Of a stretch of 10,719 bases of DNA, positions 1 to 7,047 are shown piece by piece. Each line of letters starts with the position of its first letter. Within the stretch, counting starts at the first letter, position 1. The DNA lies in NCBI GenBank assembly GCA_034436235.1, contig DAOTWB010000231.1:1-10719 (forward strand), in the 5' to 3' direction. This stretch comes from CP2-2F sp034436235 (GTDB taxonomy: Bacteria; Chloroflexota; Anaerolineae; Aggregatilineales; UBA2796). A program made the translations under genes and the position numbers. The notes beneath the pieces are model-generated. The model saw only the letters and a list, made by a program, of their open reading frames with translations. It was not told the origin of the DNA and did not search any database.

Positions 1-320
1 AGCGTCTGAGTCGGATTGAGCGAGGCGTATGGGTCTTGGTGGACGATCTGCACAGCGCGCCGATAGGCTCTGAAGGCTTCGCCGCGCAATTGGCTCACGT
101 CTTTGCCTTCAAAGAAGACCTTGCCTGCCGTCGGCGCGATCAAGCCGGCGATGATCTTGCCTGTGGTCGTCTTGCCGCAGCCGCTCTCGCCGACCAAGCA
201 CAGAATCTCGCCTTGCGCCACATCCAGCGAGATATCTTGCAGCACACGGATCGTGTTCCTGCCTGCCTTGAAGTGTTTATGCACGCCCTGTAAACTCAGC
301 AGCGGCGATGAATTAACCAA
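1..320 (-). CDS. oppF: Peptide/oligosaccharide ABC importer ATPase, OppF/DppF type (partial)
   Basis: This is the N-terminal 106 residues of the second ATPase of an Opp/Dpp-type importer; the rest lies beyond the left edge. In the cytoplasm it would pair with OppD and hydrolyse ATP to drive uptake through OppB/OppC. Visible motifs are Walker A GESGCGKTT at residues 44-52 and the Q-loop region VHQDPYASLNP at 93-103, which is typical of OppF/DppF. The start is TTG at 320-318: an in-frame TGA lies seven codons upstream, no ATG or GTG precedes the conserved region, and an AGAGGAAG ribosome binding site sits 5 nt before it. The gap after the oppD stop is 24 nt, so it is the fourth transporter gene of the operon. 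The family is clear. The exact substrate class (dipeptide, oligopeptide, nickel or sugar) cannot be read from the ATPase. Confidence 0.9.
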   Translation of the reverse strand, partial: MVNSSPLLSLQGVHKHFKAGRNTIRVLQDISLDVAQGEILCLVGESGCGKTTTGKIIAGLIAPTAGKVFFEGKDVSQLRGEAFRAYRRAVQIVHQDPYASLNPTQT

Positions 321-344
321 TGTGTCTTCCTCTGCTCAACAGAT

Positions 345-1385
345 TCACGATCTAAGTTCCTCAGATGACGCGGCAGGCTGCTCACGCAAGACGGGCAGCC
401 GATCCCAGAAATGACAGGCGCTGGCGTGATCGGTATCACGCATTTCGAGCGGCGGCGCTTGCTCGTGGCAGATTGCTTGAGCGTAAGCGCAGCGCGGCGC
501 GAAGGGACAGCCGCTCGGCAGGTCGATCAGGTCAGGCGGTGAGCCTTGAATCGAGATCAGCTCGGCGCGTCTGCCGCTCAAATTCGGCACAGCGCGCATC
601 AGACCGAGCGTGTACGGATGTTTAGGACGGTAGAACACTTCATTGACCTGTCCGATCTCGACGACACTGCCTGCGTACATGGTCACGATGCGATGCGCCA
701 GCTCAGCCGCCATCGAGAGATCGTGCGAGATGAAGATCAGCGCGAAGCCCATCTCATCGCGCAGGCGCTTCAAGACTTCGATGATCGTGCGCTGTGTCAG
801 CACGTCCAGCGCAGTGGTCGGCTCGTCCAAGATGACCACTTGCGGATCGAGCAGCAAGCCGAGCGCCAACAACACGCGCTGGCGCATTCCGCCGCTCAGC
901 TCGTGTGGATAAGCGTTGTAGACGCGCTTCGGATCGAGACGCACTTGCTGAAAGAGCCATAACGCGCGCTCTTCAATGCGCTTGGCATCATGCTCGCCGT
1001 GCGCGCGCGCCGTCTCCTGCACTTGCGCGCTGACGCGCAGCACAGGATTCAACGCATTGAGCGCGCTCTGAAAGACCATCGCGCAGTTGCGCCAACGGAA
1101 CGCGCGCAATTGCCGCTGACTCAGGCGCAGCACGTCAATTGGCGCGCCGTAATCACCGCCATGAAATAGCACTTTGCCGCTCGTGATCTTGGCGGCGCGC
1201 GCGAGCAAGCGCACGAGCGCCAAGGCTAAGGTTGTCTTGCCACAGCCGCTCTCGCCGATCACGGCGACTGTCTCGCCTGAGAAGACGTCGAAGCTGACAT
1301 TGCGGACAGCCTTGACCTTGCCGCGCCGCGCCGCGTACTCAACGCTCAAATTCTGGATGCTCAAAACAGGCTGATGTGACCTCAT
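345..1385 (-). CDS. oppD: Peptide/oligosaccharide ABC importer ATPase, OppD/DppD type
   Basis: Cytoplasmic ATPase of the importer, 346 residues, a normal length for OppD/DppD. Walker A GESGCGKT is at 44-51, Q-loop Q106, signature LSGGMRQR at 163-170, Walker B VVILDEP at 183-189, D-loop ALD at 192-194 and H-loop His221. The C-terminal oligopeptide-transporter extension begins near HPYTLGL (256-262). It carries four cysteines (293, 299, 306, 324) in the GCPFAPRC context, which in known OppD/DppD structures ligate a 4Fe-4S cluster. The start is ATG at 1385: the open frame continues upstream but only as a shadow of oppC, and an AGGAG site lies 7 nt before this ATG. It starts 2 nt after the oppC stop, so the two are likely translationally coupled. 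Pairing with OppF is inferred from gene order. Confidence 0.94.
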   Translation of the reverse strand: MRSHQPVLSIQNLSVEYAARRGKVKAVRNVSFDVFSGETVAVIGESGCGKTTLALALVRLLARAAKITSGKVLFHGGDYGAPIDVLRLSQRQLRAFRWRNCAMVFQSALNALNPVLRVSAQVQETARAHGEHDAKRIEERALWLFQQVRLDPKRVYNAYPHELSGGMRQRVLLALGLLLDPQVVILDEPTTALDVLTQRTIIEVLKRLRDEMGFALIFISHDLSMAAELAHRIVTMYAGSVVEIGQVNEVFYRPKHPYTLGLMRAVPNLSGRRAELISIQGSPPDLIDLPSGCPFAPRCAYAQAICHEQAPPLEMRDTDHASACHFWDRLPVLREQPAASSEELRS

Positions 1386-1387
1386 CC

Positions 1388-2284
1388 TCAAGCTCCTGAG
1401 CGCAGACGTGGATTGAAAATGTCTTCGATGGAACGCGCTAAGGTCACTAGCGACCATTGAAAGAGCGCAATCGCTATGACAGGCGAGAGGATGAACCAGA
1501 CCGTGTCTGAGAGATAGATGGCGCCTGTCGTGCGCGCGATCAGGATCATTTTTCCCCAGTTCATGTCTGAGAGCGGCACCAGCCCAAGCGTGATCAAGGC
1601 AATTTGCGCGTAAATGGCGCTGGTCATCGCCAAGATCATGCTGATGGCGATGTAGCTCGCCATGTTCGGCAGAATCTCGCGGAAGATGATGTGCGGCGTG
1701 CCGAGATTGAGCGCCACAGCTGCCTCGACGTACTCGCGCTCGCGCAAGCTCAGCACCTGAGCGCGCACTGTGCGCATCAAGACAGGCCACGACCACAACG
1801 AGAGGATCAGCGCTTGCGTGATCGGACTGTTCAGCCGTATGAAGCTGGCAAGCACGGTCATCGCCACCAGATACGGAATGGTCAGCACGAAGTTGGCGGC
1901 GCTGTTCACCACGCGATCGAACAGACCGCCTAGAAAAGCGGCCAGCGCGCCAAGCGTGATCGCAATCGCCGTCGTGACCAAGCCTGTCAGCACGGCGACC
2001 GTGATCACAGGTCGCGAGCCATGCACAATCTGCGCCGCGATATCTTTCCCTTGATTATCCGTGCCGAGGATGTGCGCAAAAGACGGCGGTTGGCTGCGCG
2101 CTTGCACATTCACCTTCGGCAGCGGCACGATCAGCGGACCGACGAACGCCATCAAAATGAAAAATGTGACGCCGAACAGACCGATCGCGCCGCTTGGATG
2201 CCGCCGAATGGCGCGCCAAACGCCGTCTAAGCGCGGCAGCGGCAGACGGCGCGCTTGTGGCAGACTCGGTGTAGCTGTGGTCAT
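1388..2284 (-). CDS. oppC: ABC importer permease, OppC/DppC type
   Basis: Inner-membrane permease of the binding-protein-dependent importer, 298 residues. After a cytoplasmic N-terminus it has a first membrane segment near 33-53. The family motif LGTDNQGKD is at 73-81, just before the permease core (R-K-D in place of the usual G-R-D). Further hydrophobic segments lie near 93-118, 132-148, 155-170, 212-236 and 262-282. The ATPase-contacting EAA loop runs from E187-A-A to L205-P (about 184-206). The ATG at 2284 is preceded at 8 nt by AGGAG, and this site overlaps the oppB stop codon, so translation of the two is probably linked. It should form a heterodimer with OppB in the membrane. The substrate is not determinable. 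Confidence 0.93.
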   Translation of the reverse strand: MTTATPSLPQARRLPLPRLDGVWRAIRRHPSGAIGLFGVTFFILMAFVGPLIVPLPKVNVQARSQPPSFAHILGTDNQGKDIAAQIVHGSRPVITVAVLTGLVTTAIAITLGALAAFLGGLFDRVVNSAANFVLTIPYLVAMTVLASFIRLNSPITQALILSLWSWPVLMRTVRAQVLSLREREYVEAAVALNLGTPHIIFREILPNMASYIAISMILAMTSAIYAQIALITLGLVPLSDMNWGKMILIARTTGAIYLSDTVWFILSPVIAIALFQWSLVTLARSIEDIFNPRLRSGA

Positions 2285-2295
2285 TTTTCCGTCTC

Positions 2296-3381
2296 CTACT
2301 TGCCTGTGCCAAGCCGCACGCGCGGATCGAGCTGCGAGTAGAGCAAATCTGCCAGCAAGTTCGCCAGCACAGTTGAGAGCGTGATCATCAAGAAAATGCC
2401 TTGCATCAGCGGATAGTCGCGCGCGCCAATTGCCTCGAACAGCCGTATGCCAATGCCTTGATACATGAAAAACAGCTCGATGATGATCGCGCCGCCGACC
2501 ACTGAGCCGATACTCAGCGCCAGCTGCGTGAAGAGCGGCAATGAAGCGTTCCGTCCTACGTAAGCGACCAAAATGCGGCGTTGCGGCAAGCCGCGCGCGT
2601 GCGCCGCGTTCACATACTCTTCGCCCAAGACGCTCAGCGTGCTGTTCTTCATGCTCAGCGCCCAGTGTCCGATCTGGCTCAGCACGTAGGTCAGGACGGG
2701 CAAAATGGCGTACATCAGCACGCTGGCGATGAACTCAGGCGTGAAGCCGGGCGTGAGTCTTGGATCGTACGTGCCGCGCATACGCGCCACAGGCAGCAAT
2801 TTCCACTGCACGCCGATCAGGTATATCAAGATGATCGGCAACAGATAGTTCGGGATGCTGCTCAGGAACGACGCAATGGTCGAGACGGCTACATCGAAGA
2901 TGCTGTTGCGCCAATACGCCATCGCCATGCCGATCAGCAAGCCGAGGATGAAGCTGATCAGCAAGCCGAGACCGACGCTGAAGAGCGTCCATGGCAAAAA
3001 ACGTGCGATGATCTCGATCACAGGCGTGTTGGTCGAGCTGATCGAAACGCCTAGATCGCCGCGCAGCAAATTCGCTATGTATTGGAAATACTGCTCGTGA
3101 ATAGGCGCGTTGAAATCCACTGAGAACATGGCTGCCGCTTGCGAGAGCGCTTCTTCGCGCGTGATACCTTGCTCAGATACCAAGCGATCCACGAAGATAT
3201 CCACAGGATTGCCCGGCATCATGCGGATCAGCACAAAGGTCACAGTCAGCACGAGCCAGATTGTGAAGAGCGCCTGCGCCAGCGAGCGAAAGAGATAACT
3301 TTTGAAAACTCGCTCCAAGCGCGTGCGCAGCGCAGCTGACACATTGTTTGAAGATGGCGTCGCGAGCGTAGAGTTGACCAT
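2296..3381 (-). CDS. oppB: ABC importer permease, OppB/DppB type
   Basis: Inner-membrane permease partner of OppC, 361 residues from the chosen start. Membrane segment 1 lies near 34-53 and leads into the family hallmark RMMPGNPVD (53-61). A long periplasmic stretch (about 60-130) follows, then segments near 131-152, 163-190, 218-238, 285-308 and 327-348. The EAA loop begins at E254-E-Y-V-N-A-A and ends near L281-P. The C-terminus LDPRVRLG is characteristic of OppB/DppB. The frame stays open to an ATG at 3456, but that would lie inside the glycosyltransferase gene and add an atypical leader. The ATG at 3381, 19 nt after the upstream stop and behind a weak GGGG, is preferred. The tail before segment 1 (about 30 residues) is slightly long for the family. 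Confidence 0.91.
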   Translation of the reverse strand: MVNSTLATPSSNNVSAALRTRLERVFKSYLFRSLAQALFTIWLVLTVTFVLIRMMPGNPVDIFVDRLVSEQGITREEALSQAAAMFSVDFNAPIHEQYFQYIANLLRGDLGVSISSTNTPVIEIIARFLPWTLFSVGLGLLISFILGLLIGMAMAYWRNSIFDVAVSTIASFLSSIPNYLLPIILIYLIGVQWKLLPVARMRGTYDPRLTPGFTPEFIASVLMYAILPVLTYVLSQIGHWALSMKNSTLSVLGEEYVNAAHARGLPQRRILVAYVGRNASLPLFTQLALSIGSVVGGAIIIELFFMYQGIGIRLFEAIGARDYPLMQGIFLMITLSTVLANLLADLLYSQLDPRVRLGTGK

Positions 3382-3400
3382 AAAAAGCCCCACAAAAATT

Positions 3401-4606
3401 TTATTGATTTTTGAGTATAACGCATTCTGCGTAAAGTTGCGCAATTTGCTCAGCAATTATTTTCCAGCGGAAGGTATGCTCCGCCCATTTTTGTGCCGCC
3501 GCGCCCATGCTGTGCCGCAGACTTGGCGATTCTAACAACTGCTGCAGCGCGCGAGATAGCGCGCTCACATTACGCTCAACGATCAGCGCCGCGCCGTGCG
3601 CAGCCGCCTCAGGCAAGTTGCAGCCTTCGGTCAAGAGCAGCGCGCAGCCGACGGCAGCCGCTTCTAGCGCCGCCAATGCCAAGCCTTCTCCGATGGCAGG
3701 CAGCGCGAAAATTTCGGCGGCTGCCAGCGCGCTGATTCGCTCGCGCCCTGTCAGCAGACCTGCCACTGTGACGCGCTCGCTCAATTGCTGTGTCGCGATC
3801 AAATGCTCCACCTCGCGCAACATGCCCGCGTCTGCGCCTGCGATCAGCAAATGCGCGTCTGCGCCGCTGCGCAGCGCCTCGCCAAAGGCAGGGATCAGAT
3901 ATTGCAAGCCTTTACGCTCGTGCAGGCGACCCAAGAACAGCACAATTGGCACGTCGCGAATGCCGAAGCGTCTGCGCAGCGCAGCGATATCTTCGCTCAG
4001 CTGTGGATGCGCCAAACCTGACCAGATGTCCTCGCCAACCGCATTCGGAATCACGCGGATGAGCGGCATAGGCAGCCCAAGGCGCCGCCAATGCGCCTCG
4101 ACCTGAGCGCGCTCTATCTCGGTCAGCGCTGCCACGCCTGCGATGTGACGCGCCGTGTAGCGCCCAAACAACCGATCCCAGAGCCGCTTGACTGCGCTGC
4201 GCCCTGTTTCTACAGCCAGCGTGCCGTGCGGCGAGAGGACAATCGGCGCGCTTGGCTTGGCGCGCAACGTCAACAACGCTTCAAGCGTGCGGAACTCATG
4301 CAGATGGACGATCTGCGCTTGCGGCAGAGCAGCGTGCAGCAACGCCGTGAAACCTTTCGGCGTGGAAAGGTTGTAGCGCGCGCGCAGGTTCGGCAGCAGA
4401 TTCGGCGCGCGCTGCACATGCACGCCGTCGCGCATTTCGTCAAGCGTCGCGATGCATCCGCCGCGCAGATCGGCGATATCTGTGGTCAGCACGCGCACCG
4501 CGTCACCGCGCTCAACTTGCGCCACAGCAAGGTCGCTGACGGCGCGCACCACGCCGCCAAGCGACCAAGCAGGCGCGTAGTATGGCGTGATGTGCAGCAC
4601 ATTCAC
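3401..4606 (-). CDS. GT4-family glycosyltransferase (GT-B fold)
   Basis: Predicted cytosolic or membrane-peripheral retaining glycosyltransferase of 401 residues that would move a sugar from a nucleotide-sugar donor to a lipid or glycan acceptor. The N-terminal Rossmann half begins VLHITPYYAPAWSLGG, with the donor-loop glycines at 17-18. The C-terminal half begins around IPNAV (186-190), with LGRLHERKG at 225-233 and the EX7E element at Glu307/Glu315, followed by CNLPEA (329-334), all hallmarks of GT4. The start is GTG at 4606, overlapping the upstream stop as GTGA; the nearby ATG is out of frame. A GAGG 13 nt upstream is weak, so translation probably depends on coupling. The oppB start follows 19 nt after its stop. 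Donor and acceptor cannot be inferred. Confidence 0.92.
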   Translation of the reverse strand: MNVLHITPYYAPAWSLGGVVRAVSDLAVAQVERGDAVRVLTTDIADLRGGCIATLDEMRDGVHVQRAPNLLPNLRARYNLSTPKGFTALLHAALPQAQIVHLHEFRTLEALLTLRAKPSAPIVLSPHGTLAVETGRSAVKRLWDRLFGRYTARHIAGVAALTEIERAQVEAHWRRLGLPMPLIRVIPNAVGEDIWSGLAHPQLSEDIAALRRRFGIRDVPIVLFLGRLHERKGLQYLIPAFGEALRSGADAHLLIAGADAGMLREVEHLIATQQLSERVTVAGLLTGRERISALAAAEIFALPAIGEGLALAALEAAAVGCALLLTEGCNLPEAAAHGAALIVERNVSALSRALQQLLESPSLRHSMGAAAQKWAEHTFRWKIIAEQIAQLYAECVILKNQ

Positions 4607-6519
4607 GGCGTTTGCCTCACGCGGTAGACCTGCGCACCGTCTTGCTCGAAGACCAGCTCAAGGTATGGCAATTCGGCAACAGCTGCCACATCGTAGACCG
4701 TGTATTCAGGCAGCGGCGGGCGCCATCGGAACATCCGCACAAACGACTCAGGCTTGGCAAACAGTTGCGGCACGATCACATAGTCCACGCCGTAACGCGC
4801 GAAGAGTTCCCGATGCGCAGGATCGCGCGGATTGCGCCAAAACGCGCGGAAATCTTCCCACATCGCTTCGACGCGCTCAGTGTTGGTGAAGAATGGCTGT
4901 CCGCGAAAGAAGACCGTGTTGCGCTGTGCGATGATCGGCGCCCAATCCGCCTCGTGCAAGCCGGGATGGTTCAAGATCAGCACGTCGCGGCGCGTATTTT
5001 GATTCAGCCAACGCATCGCTTCGACATCGGCATGGCTAGAGAACGCGCCGAAGAACTGTATCGGCAAGGTCTTGCTGAACGCCAACAACGGTTCAGCGAA
5101 GGCGACGCTGAGCAGTGCGACCGTCACAACCGCGCCCATCAACGGCAAGCTGACGCGGCGCAACCATTGCTCAAACGCCTCGCGCCGCTGCGAGGTGAGC
5201 CACAGCAAGCCGATGCCGCCTAGATACATATATGGGATGATCGGACCGTGCCATGCTACGCTGAACGGATACTCATATTTGATGATTGGCGCCAGCAGCG
5301 TTGGAAACAACGCCTTCAAAATGCCCGTGCTTGAGAAATCTATCACCAAGATCAGCCACGCGATCATGGTCAGATCGAGAACGCTGCGCCGCCGCAAGCC
5401 GATGGCGATGCCGATCAGCGCCAGCAGCACGATGACGCCGCCGTGATAGACTACGATCACCAGCAAGTGACTCAAGCTGCTCTCAAATGGAGAGCGAATG
5501 TCGCTGCCCAGCAGCGGCGCGATCTGCGCAAGCCACGGCGAGATGCCGATGACTGCCACAAGCGGTATGCCGATCGCCAGTCCAAGCCAGCGCGGCAGAA
5601 AAGCGCGCCAATCGTGCCGTCCATCAAGCCACACCAGCAAAATGAACGGCGCATAGCCTAAGCCGAGTACAATCGTCATGTCAGGCTGCGCCAATGGCAT
5701 TGCGCCTAGGCATAGCGCCGCGCCAATGAAATCTGCGCGCCGTCCTTCTTTGGCGTACCGCACGGCGAAGGTCATGAAGGCGAGCGCGAAGACCAAGCCG
5801 AGCAGCGCTGTGAAGTGCGAATCCATGTAAGCGAGGAAGAGTCCGAGACCGATCAGCGCGCTGAACGCCATCGCAACGCCATAGCGCCGCGAGCCGCGCG
5901 CCATCTCAGGATCAAGCTCATTGCCGAAGTCATAAGCTGTCCAGATGAAGATCAGCGATAGCACAGCGCCAATGGCGAATTGAATAGTGTGAATGCCTGC
6001 GTTCAGGCGCTCGCTCAGATAGGCGACGAGCATCGGAAAGGCGGGTGAATAGAGCCAATTGACTTCGGGATGAAACGGCGCGAGCGTGGTGAAACTGCCG
6101 CTCTCGCGTAGCGTCAGCGCCAGATAGCCGAAGCCTTGTGCGTCTGTATCGAGCGGCACGGGCAGGATCAGGATCGGCGCGATGAGGATCGCGGCTACCG
6201 TCGCGAAGAAAGCCAATTCGCGCGGACCTGCCCAGCCTTCATATTCGCGCGTGCCGCCTTCTGCTTCAGCGCGAAACATGCCCGCCGAAAGCGTGCCAGT
6301 GAAGAAAATGCCGACGAGCGCGGCAAACCACATATAGTCAATCACAAGCGTGTTCCAGCCGAAGAGCGCGGCGTAGAAGATGCTGCCTGCCGTCACGAAG
6401 GCGAGCGTGAGCGACGCCGCCAAGCCAATGCGCGGACTATGAGTCGGCAGGGCAGGCGCCAGCATTGCGCCGGCGCCCAGCATGATCGAGCCGAAGACGA
6501 AGATCACAAAAAGAGGCAT
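4603..6519 (-). CDS. Multi-pass membrane protein, GT-C glycosyltransferase-like
   Basis: Large integral membrane protein of 638 residues. Roughly a dozen or more hydrophobic segments fill residues 1-480, and a soluble C-terminal domain covers about 490-638. After the third or fourth segment comes a loop with D124-T-D126 followed by ESGSF and YSPAFP (about 139-162). An acidic pair at this place, then an aromatic/proline-rich loop, is typical of GT-C enzymes of the ArnT/PMT type, which use polyprenyl-phosphate sugars on the outer face of the membrane. The C-terminal part (MRWLNQNT, WAPIIAQRNTVFF, YGVDYVIVP) resembles the extracytoplasmic tails of such proteins. ATG at 6519 is the first start after an in-frame stop; its ribosome binding site is weak. 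It is the first gene of the long minus-strand operon and overlaps the next by GTGA. I cannot assign a specific enzyme, and an uncharacterised membrane protein without catalysis remains possible. Confidence 0.75.
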   Translation of the reverse strand: MPLFVIFVFGSIMLGAGAMLAPALPTHSPRIGLAASLTLAFVTAGSIFYAALFGWNTLVIDYMWFAALVGIFFTGTLSAGMFRAEAEGGTREYEGWAGPRELAFFATVAAILIAPILILPVPLDTDAQGFGYLALTLRESGSFTTLAPFHPEVNWLYSPAFPMLVAYLSERLNAGIHTIQFAIGAVLSLIFIWTAYDFGNELDPEMARGSRRYGVAMAFSALIGLGLFLAYMDSHFTALLGLVFALAFMTFAVRYAKEGRRADFIGAALCLGAMPLAQPDMTIVLGLGYAPFILLVWLDGRHDWRAFLPRWLGLAIGIPLVAVIGISPWLAQIAPLLGSDIRSPFESSLSHLLVIVVYHGGVIVLLALIGIAIGLRRRSVLDLTMIAWLILVIDFSSTGILKALFPTLLAPIIKYEYPFSVAWHGPIIPYMYLGGIGLLWLTSQRREAFEQWLRRVSLPLMGAVVTVALLSVAFAEPLLAFSKTLPIQFFGAFSSHADVEAMRWLNQNTRRDVLILNHPGLHEADWAPIIAQRNTVFFRGQPFFTNTERVEAMWEDFRAFWRNPRDPAHRELFARYGVDYVIVPQLFAKPESFVRMFRWRPPLPEYTVYDVAAVAELPYLELVFEQDGAQVYRVRQTP

Positions 6520-6557
6520 GGTTACTCACAGGTTTCTGAGATGTGTTGATCGGCGCG

Positions 6558-6563
6558 AGTATA
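6558..6563 (-). promoter_or_regulatory. Possible -10 box of the glycosyltransferase/opp operon
   Basis: Read on the minus strand, TATACT (6563-6558) lies about 38 nt upstream of the ATG of the membrane protein. It sits between that gene and the intrinsic terminator at 6608-6635, where a promoter for the operon is expected. No good -35 hexamer is present at 16-18 nt (CGCAGA at 17), so the call rests on the -10 box and position only. Confidence 0.4.
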
Positions 6564-6599
6564 GCGTATTTTTCGAGCGGTCTGCGCAGGGCGCGGAGC

Positions 6600-6635
6600 G
6601 AAATAAAAACAGCCCGCATTGGCTTGCGGACTGTT
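6600..6635 (-). terminator. Intrinsic terminator for leftward transcripts
   Basis: An 11-bp stem with a 6-nt loop lies at 6608-6635 (arms 6608-6618 and 6625-6635, one G-T wobble pair). Read leftward it is followed by a T-tract, TTTTTATTT, counting the last two stem bases. Read rightward it is followed only by TTCTTAT, so it should stop minus-strand transcription best. It stands upstream of the operon promoter and has no annotated gene feeding into it from the right, which points to a leftward transcript starting inside the intergenic region. Confidence 0.75.
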
Positions 6636-6658
6636 CTTATATGGACTGCTGCTTGTGT

Positions 6659-6820
6659 TAAATCTATTTGCTAAGTGTCTTGAAAAGTTTCTACAGCATC
6701 GGTAAATCTTTTTGAGAGCAAACCTGCTGGCTAAATCTATTTGTCGGCGCTATCCGTCGGAAACTAACGGCAGGAAGCGCTCAAAATCTTTTGGACGATC
6801 TAAGTACGCTAAATCTATTG
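6659..6820 (+). repeat. Cluster of five AAATCT(A/T)TTTG motifs
   Basis: TAAATCTATTTG occurs exactly at 6659-6670 and 6732-6743. Near copies are TAAATCTTTTTG at 6703-6714, AAATCTTTTG at 6784-6793 and TAAATCTATTG at 6810-6820. The core AAAT-CT-ATTT is a perfect inverted repeat around a 2-bp centre. Copies with central A and with central T alternate, so the spacing of like copies is about 73-81 bp, suggesting an old tandem duplication of a two-motif unit. The sequence between copies is not conserved but often forms short hairpins. Possible roles are an array of operators for an AT-recognising regulator or repeated single-stranded sites in an RNA. Neither can be decided from the sequence. Confidence 0.7.
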
Positions 6821-6863
6821 CAAAAGTTTTTTCGGCTTGCGTGCGTTCGATACGCTCTGCATT

Positions 6864-6911
6864 TTAGCGCATCAAAAGCTCATCGCAACAATCAGATAAT
6901 TTAGATTTCAT
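6864..6911 (-). CDS. Possible 15-residue leader-type small ORF
   Basis: On the minus strand, ATG at 6911 opens a frame encoding MKSKLSDCCDELLMR and stopping at TAA (6866-6864). It has a good ribosome binding site, AAGGA at 6922-6918, 6 nt before the ATG, and lies about 25 nt after a possible leftward transcription start. The same frame reopens at once for 37 codons, up to a TAG at 6752-6750, with protein-like composition (for example LDRPKDFERFLP). It then stays open for a further 75 codons through the terminator. It may therefore be the start of a gene ruined by two nonsense mutations rather than a working short peptide. No family is recognised, and chance is not excluded. Confidence 0.25.
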   Translation of the reverse strand: MKSKLSDCCDELLMR

Positions 6912-6920
6912 GAACGATCC

Positions 6921-6949
6921 TTGAGAAATTGAAGTAGATTTTATATTAT
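6921..6949 (+). promoter_or_regulatory. Possible rightward promoter of the YwiC-like gene
   Basis: TTGAGA (6921-6926), 17 nt, then TATTAT (6944-6949) is a good sigma-70-type match about 120 nt upstream of the ATG at 7073. Its -10 box shares bases with the -10 box of the leftward promoter candidate, so the two would exclude one another if both are real. Confidence 0.4.
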
Positions 6950-6971
6950 GTATTGTATATGAAATGTTCAA
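6943..6971 (-). promoter_or_regulatory. Possible leftward promoter of the intergenic transcript
   Basis: Minus-strand TTGAAC (6971-6966), 17 nt, then TAATAT (6948-6943) is a reasonable sigma-70-type promoter with a predicted start near 6936. It would feed the small ORF at 6911 and the intrinsic terminator at 6608-6635, giving an RNA of about 330 nt. The sequence is AT-rich, so chance matches are likelier here than elsewhere. The presence of the downstream terminator is the main support. Confidence 0.4.
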
Positions 6972-7029
6972 TGTTTGTCAGGATATGCGCAAAGCGTATG
7001 AACTTTGAAGTTAAAGGCGCTTTCTTGTC

Positions 7030-7047
7030 AAACGGACTCAGCCGTTT
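7030..7047 (+). other. Short hairpin in the leader of the YwiC-like gene
   Basis: AAACGG (7030-7035) pairs with CCGTTT (7042-7047) around a 6-nt loop. It ends 13 nt before the GGAAGG ribosome binding site at 7061-7066. There is no T-tract, so it is not an intrinsic terminator. It may be incidental or affect mRNA stability or ribosome access. Confidence 0.3.

Noticed and set aside
1386..1796. Upstream extension of the oppD frame to 1796
   Set aside because: It lies wholly inside oppC, shows no ABC-ATPase sequence, and ATG 1385 has a clear ribosome binding site.
3382..3456. Earlier ATG for oppB at 3456
   Set aside because: It would overlap the glycosyltransferase gene by 56 nt and add 25 residues that do not look like the family. 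The ATG at 3381 fits the intergenic spacing.
4091..4627. Long plus-strand open frame opposite the glycosyltransferase, and similar antisense frames elsewhere
   Set aside because: These are Arg/Gln/His/Ala-rich antisense shadows, common in GC-rich genes, with no recognisable domains or proper start signals.
6608..6635. Terminator as a terminator of the opp operon or of a rightward gene
   Set aside because: It lies upstream of the leftward operon, and the rightward side lacks a proper T-tract. No rightward gene ends here.
6659..6820. Repeat cluster as a CRISPR array
   Set aside because: The repeated word is only 10-12 nt, the copies differ, and spacings range from about 27 to 52 nt. No cas genes are nearby.
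6839..6860. T-arm-like GTTCGATAC as part of a tRNA gene
   Set aside because: No acceptor stem, D-arm or anticodon arm could be fitted around it at the right distances.
6703..6866. Plus-strand open frame of about 50 codons through the repeat cluster
   Set aside because: It has only a TTG start without a ribosome binding site, low-complexity Ser/Lys/Arg content, and mirrors the repeated DNA words.
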